A stretch of 37,096 nucleotides of DNA from Lingula anatina (lineage: Eukaryota; Brachiopoda; Lingulata; Lingulida; Lingulidae), in contig NW_019775904.1 in assembly GCF_001039355.2 (NCBI RefSeq), forward strand, positions 40,181 through 77,276, read 5' to 3'. This document shows positions 1 through 20,169 of the stretch, one piece after another (within the stretch, counting starts at the first letter, position 1; each line of letters starts with the position of its first letter). The translations under genes and the position numbers were made by a program. The notes beneath the pieces are model-generated. The model was not told the DNA's origin. It made no database searches and worked only from the letters and a program-made list of their open reading frames with translations.

Positions 1-34
1 AAATAAATAAATCAATAAATAAATAAATAAATAA
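1..34. repeat. (AAAT)n microsatellite
   Basis: The window opens in a run of AAAT units with one interruption (a C at about base 13). It lies in non-coding sequence upstream of the first visible ACSL coding exon. Confidence 0.9.
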
Positions 35-162
35 TCTTTATGCTCTCTCCCCACCCTACCCCAATACCCAAAGACTGAAACCCCAAGCGACACGTACTGT
101 AAAGTTGCATACTGAAAATACTCACAGATGTTCTTCCTTTGTTCTTTCAGATATAGCCAACA

Positions 163-10735
<10,573 letters not shown>

Positions 10736-11959
10736 CATTTTTTGGTAGAAAACTCTGTATGTAGGGTTTGGCGTTATGTTTATATAAGGTGACAATTGTT
10801 ATGTACTAGTGGATGTTATGTGCTATTCTAGAACTGTATTATAAGAAGCCAAAAATTGGTCTTTAATCTTTAAGGCTGCACATTTTAACTACTTTGACCA
10901 CAGATTAATCTAAAGTGGGTAAACTAAATAATGTGAGTATTGGACATAATTTAGGACAACAGTTGCTCTATTTTTTGTGGATGACTAAAGATTTATCATG
11001 GATTAAGCTATGACTGTATTTTTTGTCTTAAGGTTAAGACCTATTTTCGATGTATTTGTAAATTTTGGATCAAACTGTACTTGTTATTTGTTCAGAACAA
11101 ACTGCTCATGAAGATCAATTTTCAGGAGGATAAAAATGTTTATATAGGTTGTATCCCAGTGCAGCTTTTGTGTAATTTTTGTTAACTTGGACAGGGATTT
11201 TTTTCTTTAGTGACACTTTTAAATACTTGTTGAACAGCATTAAGTGACACTTTGACTAGAATCAAGTGAGGAATGAGAAAAGCAATCATTCTGAACACTT
11301 ATTTTTTAAGCAGTGAGGATTTCTCCTTTACACTAGTTATGAAAATGTAGGTAAAACACAACAGTAAACCAGCTTGGTCGATGGCTTTTTTCAGTCTAAT
11401 ATGAAGGTGACTCATCTTTATAGAAAGTTTCTGCTTTAGAACATACATTTGTAGTTATTCACTGCTCAGTGCTGAGATTGACATTATGGAATTGAACAAA
11501 CACTGCCTTTTATGATGCCAAGTTTTAAAATTTAAACATATGTTTGTGTAAAACTGGGCTTTGTTTATTTGCAGTCTGCCAGATATTTGGCCATTTTTCT
11601 TTTGAAGTGCATTTGAAATGAAAAAAAAAAAAAAAACAGACATGTTAGTGTTCATGATATTCAAGTCTTCAGGTTTATGGGCATTCTGCATTTTTTTACC
11701 CCTAGCCAACCAGCATTCAGTGGATTTTGTAACTTTTACATTTTCAGGCTTCTATCAAAATACTTTGATTAGAATGACAAAAAATGTTGGCATTGTTTGA
11801 AAAAACTGACTGTTGATATATTGTAATAACAATGACCACTGTAATATTTATGACAATATTGTAGCTTAATATCAGCTTTTTGAGCTTTCATGCTCTGTTA
11901 TTATTATTATTGTTACTGTTATTGTAAGCATTGTCACTACAGTTACACTTCGCTTTAAT

Positions 11960-12165
11960 GGGCTCAGTCCAAATTAAACTATCATTCACGTAGAACGATC
12001 CAACTCTGCAGGGACTCTTGCTGAATGCAACCAGATTCACAGATGAACACACCTCCTCCTGGCGCTCAGTAGAATGCAGTAAAGCTGGTGATTAAAGGTG
12101 TATGCTGTAAACTAAAGGAGTTGGATCAATCTACATAGAACGATAGTTTCATTGGCAATGAGCCC
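11960..12165. mobile_element. Short inverted-repeat element (MITE-like)
   Basis: The left arm starts GGGCTCAGTCC. The reverse complement of the right arm starts GGGCTCATTGCC. The arms match over about 45 bases, including AAACTATC, GTAGA and GATCCAACT. There is no coding capacity and I could not define a clear target duplication. It shares the words ACGTAGA and CTGC(A/G)GGGACTCT(T/C)GCTGAA with the element at the right end of the window. It lies in the probable 3' UTR of the ACSL gene, where the transcript could fold into a hairpin. Confidence 0.7.
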
Positions 12166-12956
12166 TATGTCAGCATATATATATATATATATATATACTT
12201 TAAATGTAATACAGGTCATATTCCATATCTATTTTTGTGCTAGGTTTGATACTGCTATCACAGTGCTTCTGGTGGTGCTAATAAAATCCCAAGATAATCG
12301 TTGGGGATAGTGCAGTTAGTATATTTCTATATATCATATTATGTCCTGTATGTTGATGTAGGAAAATAGTGCCAGTTGTTTCCATCAGTCCAGAAACCTT
12401 TATTGGAGCTTATATTATGTAGTAATGCTGAGGGAAAGATTCGTTTTGTGTACATGTAAAATGTAGATGCAAAATACCGTGCTTGGTGGCTGTATTGCAG
12501 CTTCACTGTTCACTTGATCACAAACAGTCGTCCAGCATTGTTCCATCCAAATGGAAGTCCTTTGGTGCATTTTTTTAAAGTGTTTTTTGTAACGTGATCT
12601 GTATTTTGGTCGCGGCTTGTTGCTCAAAAATGTTCAGTGAAGAATAATACTTGACGCTTTTTATTCCCTAATATATGTATATGGATTGAGCTTCTCTACG
12701 TCCTGTTCTTCATGATGTAACGGGTATATAGTCTAAGGCGTGATGGGATATCTTGCTTCCACAACTAAGCTGACGAGTTGGACTATCCTAGTCTGTGTTT
12801 GCTCAAAGGTCAAATGATAACAAGCACACGCACGCACACGTGGACAGGCATGCACAAGCCAGGCGTGCACTGGAACATGTACATGAATGTACGCAAATAC
12901 TCTAATGCATGCTCGCAAACATACATGTTGGGCTATTCTAGCTCAAAAGATGAAAT

Positions 12957-12957
<1 letters not shown>

Positions 12958-12998
<41 letters not shown>
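12958..12998. repeat. (CA)n microsatellite
   Basis: A CA/AC dinucleotide tract in non-coding sequence downstream of the ACSL gene. Confidence 0.95.
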
Positions 12999-12999
<1 letters not shown>

Positions 13000-13152
13000 T
13001 CAAGCGCGCACACTCAAGATCACAGTATGTTAAAGAAATGCTTCAGCGTAGTCTTCATGTAAGTGCATATCAAAATGAATCAATATTATATCGGGCAGAT
13101 ACGTGTATGCATTTATGTTGCTCATTTTGTAATCTATTAAAGGGATAATAAA

Positions 13153-14390
13153 CGATGTTTCTAAACAAGTTCGCTTGTATCCATTGATCAATGGCAATTC
13201 GTCACAAATGTATGTAAAAGTGAAATATTAATTACAATAATAATGATATTAATAGTAATGAATTTTAAATCAAAAATCAAAACTACCTGGCCACGTGATC
13301 ATGACCCTGTAGGCCTACACGTGTTCTTGGTAGGATATACCCGGTACGTGTATGAATGCCAGTTAGTCAAATCAAATAATGAAATTATAATTAACGCCAC
13401 TCTCACTCTCGAATTACTTTGATTCATTAACTAACACTGAAAAGGAATTGTACGTCTCGGCCAAAAATAATTGTTCAATTTTGTGGGTTTTCTCCGTTGG
13501 GAGAAGAGTTTGGGCGGAGGGTGGGGGGGAGGGGGGAACGGCGGCATTCAATTCTAAGGAAACTTGAATACACGTCCAAAAATGGACTTAGAATTATACC
13601 CCTGACATCTTCTGCATGTACTTAGCATTTTACCGCGTGCTGCTGCCGTGCTTATGTTTCCCTAAATGGGCCAGATTTTGACCCAAAAGGGTTATAAATT
13701 AAGTAGAGGAGGCCCGGGCCGTGGTTAGCGATAACGTTAGGTCATTTACTGGTATACATGTACTTTAAAATGTTCATGTAATAGTCAGGAGCCGATTGAG
13801 GCCGTCTTCTGGGTCTTCCGGAAGACGGTCAGATTTTGAAGTTTACATTGATGGGCATCTAACTTTTTCAGTCGAAAGACGGTCAAAATGGAGGATTTAC
13901 AAAGATAATTTGGAAGAATGTCAGAAAATATCTTTGGATCCGTAGTAATTTGAATATATATAATTTCATCCTTTCGCGAGTTTTTACAACCTATTTTACT
14001 TCTTTTAGATTAAAATGTTTTTTCTTTTTATTCCATTCTTTATTTAAAGAAAGCTATTTCATATGTAAATTGTTTTATTTATTTATTTATTCAGTAGTAT
14101 TTTCTTTTTATCATTATCGTAATCAAGATTGTAAGTTGTGTTGGGGGGCAGAGTGGCCCATGGGTTTGCGGCACTTCATGCGTGCTTGTTAGCTGTCTTT
14201 GTAAGGAATTTATTTCATTTAATTACTGCCCCCTCAAGAATCTTGAAGATTAATGAAAATATCGCGAAGGAAAGTACTAAACAATTGATTGTTGTTTCAA
14301 TACTGAGAAGGCTCACGTTCATTGCTTCTGACATAATGATTTTTTGACATTATGAGCGAAATTTGATCTGTGTGAAGTAATATATAATTG
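13153..14390. other. Intergenic stretch without a supported gene
   Basis: AT-rich DNA with no coding exon I can support. It contains a G-run near 13515-13536 and a 14-bp perfect palindrome GTCTTCCGGAAGAC (13813-13826). The related words AAGACGG/CCGTCTTC appear again nearby. It lies between the ACSL 3' end and the promoter-like region of the next candidate gene. Confidence 0.5.
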
Positions 14391-14396
14391 TCATTG

Positions 14397-14404
14397 TGAC
14401 GTCA
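14397..14404. promoter_or_regulatory. Perfect CRE (TGACGTCA), distal
   Basis: An exact palindromic cAMP-response/ATF element, one of two identical sites 228 bp apart upstream of the candidate gene at 14715. Function is inferred from the consensus only. Confidence 0.5.
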
Positions 14405-14624
14405 CTATGGGTATTTCATTACTATAATGTCGACTTCATCGAGGATAGGCCTATATTTGACGGCATAAGATATATTGACCTTACTGCATCGCTATTTTAC
14501 CTGAATAATAACGACTAAACTGGAGCGAAATTTTATTTATAATAAAGGAAGATTTTTAAGTGAGTTATATGCTTTTCTTATATTTTTTCAATCGCGAAAA
14601 AGCGTTATTCTCGCGTCAGCATTG

Positions 14625-14632
14625 TGACGTCA
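14625..14632. promoter_or_regulatory. Perfect CRE (TGACGTCA), proximal
   Basis: A second exact TGACGTCA, 83 bases before the candidate ATG at 14715. It is followed by ACCGCCATCCC, which partly resembles a YY1-type site. The local rise in CpG and the paired CREs look like a core promoter. Confidence 0.55.
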
Positions 14633-14714
14633 TCTTCAGTCGACCGCCATCCCAAGTTTGGATAGCTCGATTGTGCTGTCACTGCTTAGTTGTGTCAGAG
14701 AAGACTTATTAAAA

Positions 14715-15786
14715 ATGAGTAATTTGCAGAGATTTGTCTTTAGAAATTTACGGGAAAGGTAAGTTAATTTGTGTATTATTTTTTAACGCCATGCCTATGA
14801 ATTAAAAAAGAAAATTGGGACTTGTGTTTTTGCAAGGTCTGTACCGGTTGGAGCGTAACTGAGAAGTTAAGTGTAAAAGGGATGTATCTATTTACGGAAC
14901 TTTTCTACATCGCTTTAGCAATACAAGGTATTTAGCAATGGACTTAAATATAAATAAATTAAAAGATATAAAAACTAAGATAATATCGGAAGAGGGTGAG
15001 ATGATGGGAAGGGAAGAAGTGTCTGAAGCCAGTGTAAGGCATAAAGAGGGAGGGAAATTATTATTTTTTACATATCAATTTCAGTTTTTGGAGTCAGTTT
15101 ATTTAAGAATTAGATTATTTGCAAGTTTTGAAGAATTGAAACAATGTCTGTAAGATATTTCATATTGACAAGGAGGTTACGCTCAAAGATAAATGGTTGA
15201 TTTAATCTCGTCATTTTGTACTCCCTCTCTCTATCTCCCTGTTTCGCTACTTTTTTGTCTCAAAACTATATATATATATTCAATTATTTCATTCAGCCAA
15301 AATGGTTCTCCTGTGAGACTACCAGGCATTCTTGATGCCAAAAGAAGGACCCCTTCCCCTGTGCCAATGGCATTTAGAGGGACAGCGACTCAGGTCCATC
15401 TTCCAAGGCTGACTCCAATGCCGCTCTCCCCTCACCCACCCACGGCCCCTCGGCCATTAGTTCTGAGGCCCTTGGGTCGCCCCGTCACTCCTGCGGACAT
15501 CGGCGCGCGGCCCCACCGCCGACCACGGTGTGGTGCTGGAGTCCAGAACTCCCAGTCCAATGGACATAGGACAACCGCTATGCGTTCCATAGAAGACCAT
15601 GTCCATTATTTCCAGAGCAGGAATAATCCTCTGAGAGCTCTCCACCATGCTCGGCCTCCCACACGACGGGACCCATGTGCAGGCCTGGACGACATTTCCG
15701 GACCTCGTCCAGCGGGCCTCGAGAATTCCACTGATGCTAGACCAAGCACCCGCCGAAAACCTCGAAGACACGGGCGAAAGGTGTGA
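14715..15786 (+). CDS. Candidate unrecognised two-exon gene, 177 aa basic Pro/Arg-rich protein
   Basis: Exon 1 is 14715-14758, starting AAAAATGAG (A at -3) and ending at a strong GTAAGT donor. Exon 2 is 15297-15786, after the acceptor ATTTCATTCAG. Exon 1 leaves two bases and exon 2 completes the codon in its only long open frame, giving 534 nt. The product begins MSNLQRFVFRNLRE, continues SQNGSPVRLPGILDAKRR, then becomes a low-complexity Pro/Arg/His-rich tail ending RRKPRRHGRKV. No domain, signal peptide or membrane segment is visible, and it is probably largely disordered. Exon 2 is strikingly GC-rich for this window. Paired CRE sites lie upstream, and AATAAA at 15978, 15982 and 16211 could end the transcript. 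I do not recognise the family. The GC-rich block also opens frames on the other strand, so coding status is not proven. Confidence 0.42.
14950..15052. repeat. Direct repeat, copy A (intron of the candidate gene)
   Basis: An AT-rich then purine-rich block containing AAAGATATAAAAACTA and GAAGAAGTGTCT, closely matched by copy B at about 15976-16072. The copies lie about 1.03 kb apart and bracket the GC-rich exon. Confidence 0.65.
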
Positions 15787-15975
15787 AGACTTTGCCAGAG
15801 GGAGAGAACTTTGACAGGGAGGGAGAGAAAAGGGTTGCGGGAGGGGTGATTCAAATAATTTTAGAAAAATATATAATAACTATAAGTTAATTATAAAATA
15901 TTGAAAAAGGGGATGGGAAGGGGGGGGAGGAGGGGGATGTTAATATTATATGTGATAAAGAAAATATATTTTATG

Positions 15976-16072
15976 TAAATAAATAAAAAGATATAAAAAC
16001 TAGGAAAATATCGAGAGAAGGAGGGGAGATAGGAAGAGAAGAAGTGTCTACAGCCAGGGAAGGAAGTTTTTT
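15976..16072. repeat. Direct repeat, copy B (3' flank of the candidate gene)
   Basis: The partner of the block at about 14950-15052, in the same orientation. The shared order is AAATAAAT, AAAGATATAAAAACTA, AATATCG, a GA-rich stretch, then GAAGAAGTGTCT and AGCCAG. It overlaps two of the three possible poly(A) signals of the candidate gene. Confidence 0.65.
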
Positions 16073-16210
16073 TTTCTGGGGATGGGGGAGGGGAAAGAGA
16101 AATATTTTCATATCAAACAGCAATGTGTTCTCCCGTTACTCCATTTCAGGGAGCAACATGTACCATAATCTGTTCATATGTATATATTTAAATTTAAATA
16201 ACTTTTGTAC

Positions 16211-16216
16211 AATAAA
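16211..16216 (+). promoter_or_regulatory. Candidate poly(A) signal AATAAA
   Basis: A canonical hexamer followed by an A-run, about 425 bases after the stop of the candidate gene at 14715-15786. Alternative hexamers are at 15978 and 15982. Confidence 0.35.
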
Positions 16217-16379
16217 AAAAACTTGATTTACAAATATAGTTTTTTTTTAAGTTGAAAGTTTCCCTGGGAAACGGAGAGTAATGCATTAATATAAAGGGGC
16301 TCTCGTGGACCGGGCATATAACATTGTGTAAAAAATAAATTAACTAAACACATGAGTCATCTGTTACGGTATTCAGCCT

Positions 16380-16380
<1 letters not shown>

Positions 16381-16433
<53 letters not shown>

Positions 16434-16444
16434 GGGGGGGGGGG
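16381..16444. repeat. (GT)n followed by a G-run
   Basis: A GT dinucleotide tract to about 16417, passing directly into a homopolymer of G to 16444. It lies in intergenic DNA upstream of the P450 array. Confidence 0.95.
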
Positions 16445-16449
16445 AGGGG

Positions 16450-17068
16450 GCGTAAGGGTACCTGCCCAATGATATAATGATATTAGCCAAATGTACGTCG
16501 TTTTTCCTGAATGGGCAGTCCATGTTCACCCCCCTTTCCCAGCCCAGCCCAGCCCACTTACGATGTGTTTCCTAGCTGCAATATTCATCTGTTTTGACCA
16601 TGTTAAAAACATGATATCGGCGGTTAATATACATATTTATCACCCAATAACAGTAATATAAGACAGAAAATAACAGTCAAGCAAAGTAAATAATAGTTGT
16701 AAAATAAAATGATGGATAAGCAATAAAAATCCAGATCACAAAACATCCGAGTACCTCATTTTGAACTTTCCATTCGGTGAAATGTTTTTTCACTGCCTTT
16801 TGTGTAATAATAAAAAAATCAATTTCGTGTAAAATTTGCGTCCTACGCGCCTTCAAAAAGACATATTCAGTATAACAATAAACATCTAACGTAATAATAG
16901 GCCTACTTAAAATACACTTAACGTGTTTACTCTCAATGAGACAATCTTGCGACAGAGGCCCTTTGGTGAAGGGCCAGGATTTTTGATTGTCTAAAAAACT
17001 GCAGCTTTATGTAGGCCTATTTGGGACATAAGATCATGGGTATACAATATCATGTACAAGGGGAATAA
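16450..17068. other. Intergenic stretch, nothing supported
   Basis: AT-rich sequence between the candidate gene and the transposon at 17069. I see no exon, RNA gene or clear repeat apart from two TAGGCCTA words (16898 and 17012). Confidence 0.5.
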
Positions 17069-17325
17069 GACACCATTCCCAGAGACTATCGTACTAACTT
17101 TGGATCAATCTATCTCCAAGGGGTTTCTCACTAAATTGCTATCAACTTAAGCGGCTTAGATATCTCGCACGCCCACTGAAACTGTTAGAGGGTAATTTAC
17201 TATCGTTTAGCGGCTTCAGAAGGCGTGCCAGACATATAAGCCGTTTAAGCTAAAAACAATTTAGTGAGAAACCTCTTGGAGATGGGTCGATCCAGTTAGG
17301 TCGATCTAGGCATGGGAGCCTAGTC
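17069..17325. mobile_element. Inverted-repeat transposon (MITE), TAA target duplication
   Basis: Terminal inverted repeats of about 70 bp: the left arm ends CACTAAATTG and the right arm starts CAATTTAGTG, with ATCTCCAAG(A/G)GGTTTCTC shared. The flanks are TAA (17066-17068 and 17326-17328). It aligns with the element at 660-898. No open frame of note, so non-autonomous. The TAA duplication fits PIF/Harbinger-type insertion (inference). Confidence 0.85.
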
Positions 17326-17540
17326 TAAGTAAACGTATACTCTTATCGAAACAAACACTTTACTACCAAATTTCGACTCACGCAGTAAATTATCAGCTGA
17401 TGTACCACTTCCGCAAGGTTTGAACTACTAGTGGGTCGATTACTGTAAAATAAAATGATAGATGAAGAAAAATAGAAATAGAAAGAATGAAAACTAACGA
17501 TAGTATAAATTAGATTAATAAAACGAATCATGTATAATGC

Positions 17541-17768
17541 TGCTGGGAGCTAAGCTTGTAACTAGGCCTGCAAGTTTGACCTAGCAACGGCGCGCAAAAG
17601 TAGCATGTGAATTTTTCAACCTGTCGTTACGTAACTTATCTTAATGACTTGAGGACAAGGCCCCCAGACAGCTAGGACCTGAATAATACTGTAGCACAGG
17701 GAGTGTTACACGGCAAACAGGCGGCGGACTGTCGTGACAGAGACGTGTACTTGAAGGCAACGTAAGCA
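17541..17768 (+). promoter_or_regulatory. Upstream block conserved between the first two P450 genes (copy 1)
   Basis: Starting GCTGGGAGCTAAGCTTGTAA and ending ACTTGAAGGCAACGTAAGC, this block aligns with 26004-26247 upstream of the second P450. Shared words include AATACTG(T/G)AGC and GACGTG(T/C)ACTTGAA. It ends 627 bases before the ATG. The final AAC|GTAAGC resembles a donor, and an acceptor-like TTCCAG lies just before the ATG exon, so it may be a promoter plus a 5' non-coding exon (inference). Confidence 0.5.
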
Positions 17769-18395
17769 AAGGAAGGTTTGTATATATATATTTGTATATA
17801 TAAATAAACTAGAAAAGCGCTAACAGAATGCAGACCTCCGTCAAGACAAGTAATCAACTTTTAATTAAATATTGGTTAATTAATGGGTCATCATCAGAAT
17901 CTGATCACCTTTAGCTTAGCAAATTTCGTACCTATCATGAACAGTTCAAAACTAGTCCATAGATTTTTGTATAATGTTGCTAACAGACAGACAAATTAAC
18001 AAACAAACTAAATCCTTGGCGGAGGAAATTAAAGCTTTCAAGGATATATGTAAATGAGTTCGATTATAGGTAAATAGGTTTTGAAAGAACATAGAACATA
18101 ATGCCTAACAACATTTATTTAAGTTTTTAAAACCTTCTTATAATTATAACATATTGCAACATTCAAAATTTATATTTCTTTATCCATCTAGTTTATTCAT
18201 GAATTCTATGTCCAGAACTGACAGCGAAAGTTAGGCTTTACCACTAAAGTAATGAAATTAACTTTGTTAAATTTGTCCTTGTAAATTTTGCTTGGCATTT
18301 TGTTCGACATGCACTAAATGAATAAAAGGCCTTTTAAGGAATTTAACATAAGTTACCTTTAAAGAATTTATTCCAGGAGATAGCACACAGGAGAG

Positions 18396-20125
18396 ATGTA
18401 CCTTCTGAGTTTGTTGAGTTTACTTACTGTGAAGACCGTCTTGGTCGGGATCGCGATATTCCTGTTGGTGATGTCATATCTACAGAGGACGAAGTACAAA
18501 CTGCCGCCAGGACCTCCTCATCTGCCGATACTGGGACACTACTTTGGTGAGATATCTTTGGTAACCAGACCAATACATAATTAGATGGAGAATAAAGTTG
18601 ATGACCGTCTTTTTTTTGTGATTAGAACAGACTTAAAAATGCCAACCAAAGATGAACAAAGCAAAAACCGATGTGTACGAATAAAATTTGTAAAAACTTT
18701 TTTGAGAGAGTTTCTTCAGTGTCCGTCATAAAATAACTTGTATAAATAAGGCCACACTTTTTTTTATTTTTATGGATGACATCCTCTGGGGACCCCAAAA
18801 TCGGTGCGAGCGNNNNNNNNNNNNNNNNNNNNNNNNNNNNNNNNNNNNNNNNNNNNNNNNNNNNNNNNNNNNNNNNNNNNNNNNNNNNNNNNNNNNNNNN
18901 NNNNNNNNNNNNNNNNNNNNNNNNNNNNNNNNNNNNNNNNNNNNNNNNNNNNNNNNNNNNNNNNNNNNNNNNNNNNNNNNNNNNNNNNNNNNNNNNNNNN
19001 NNNNNNNNNNNNNNNNNNNNNNNNNNNNNNNNNNNNNNNNNNNNNNNNNNNNNNNNNNNNNNNNNNNNNNNNNNNNNNNNNNNNNTGTTTTTTTTTTTTT
19101 TTTTTTTGAGAACGGACGAAAATCGGTGCGCGCGCAGAATGTCATCCATAAAAATAAAAAAGTGTGGCCTAACGTGTATTCAACAGGCCTGAGAGTATCC
19201 ACCCTGCATTCATGGGTATATAGGCCTAATGGCCGAAAGGTCCCGGAAAAGATTTTGATAATTTTGTAGTTGTGATAATCATTTATTTTCATTCTTCAGT
19301 CCTGTAAAGCGTTTTTGATTGCATATTTCTTGAGAATTGAAGCTCTTCACCTTTTTTCAACATTTTGACATACTTGGTAAGTACTTTGATCATACAGTTA
19401 ATAGACTTTGAAAATGTTTTGACAAAGTTCAAGTAAAAACCGGGCCATCAAGTGTCCGACAGATTCGGAGATACTTTCTTTGCGTTTGTAGAATATGTGA
19501 ATACCATTTCAGCTTTCAAAAACGATGGTCGACTGTATGCCGTCTTCAATAAGCTCGGGAAGGCCTTTGATGACATTTTCACGATTAATTTAGGTACTCA
19601 TTTGTTTCTGCAATTGTATCTGAACAATGGTTCTTGACTTAAATAGAATACTTTTTTTAAAACGCTTCAACATTTATTTTGATGCAGATATTGAAATGGT
19701 ATGCATATTTAGTTTTGCTGTATTTGGATAGCTTGCAATGTATATCACCTTGTAGGGATTTTAGATTATTTCAGAAGGCTAGAAATTAAAATTCATATCA
19801 ATAATATATCAGTACATTTTCAGGTTTTGGACGATCGTACGTTGTTCTTAAATCTGCGGAGATTGTTCACGAGGCCATGGTTGAGAAGAAAGAGATATTT
19901 GCGGGGAGAGATGATGAGGGCTGGAAATGTGAATAAGATTTTAAAAGAATTAAAAAGAATACGCAGTTTCATCAGAACATGTTATGTTCCAAAATGAAAT
20001 TCAAACGCATTATACTTATTTGATGATGTAATGCAATGAATTGCCATTGGTCGTACAATATAGCCTACATTTAGAGTCAAGTCGAAGAAAAATCACTTAA
20101 AACAATATTTAGTTCGATGGATTAA

Positions 20126-20169
<44 letters not shown>

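Larger units (their letters stand above)
10736..13152 (+). other. Probable long 3' untranslated region of the ACSL gene
   Basis: After the TAA stop there is about 2.4 kb of AT-rich sequence without credible coding exons. Candidate poly(A) signals AATAAA are at 12280-12285 and 13147-13152, with ATTAAA at 13137. The region contains a short inverted-repeat element (11960-12165), an (AT)n tract near 12178-12196 and a (CA)n tract (12958-12998). Which signal is used cannot be told from sequence alone. Confidence 0.5.

Noticed and set aside
12733-13062. Open frames over the (CA)n tract
   Set aside because: The His-Thr repeats come from the microsatellite, and both strands are open for the same reason.
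14938-15153. 71-codon open frame in the intron of the candidate gene
   Set aside because: It largely overlaps the direct repeat shared with 15976-16072 and has low-complexity composition. No evidence of coding.
15457-15854. Minus-strand open frames over the GC-rich exon
   Set aside because: GC-rich DNA lowers stop frequency. The + strand frame is better supported because it has a matching upstream exon, splice sites and promoter-like signals.
18622-19292. Several long open frames across the N run
   Set aside because: They exist only because unknown bases contain no stops.
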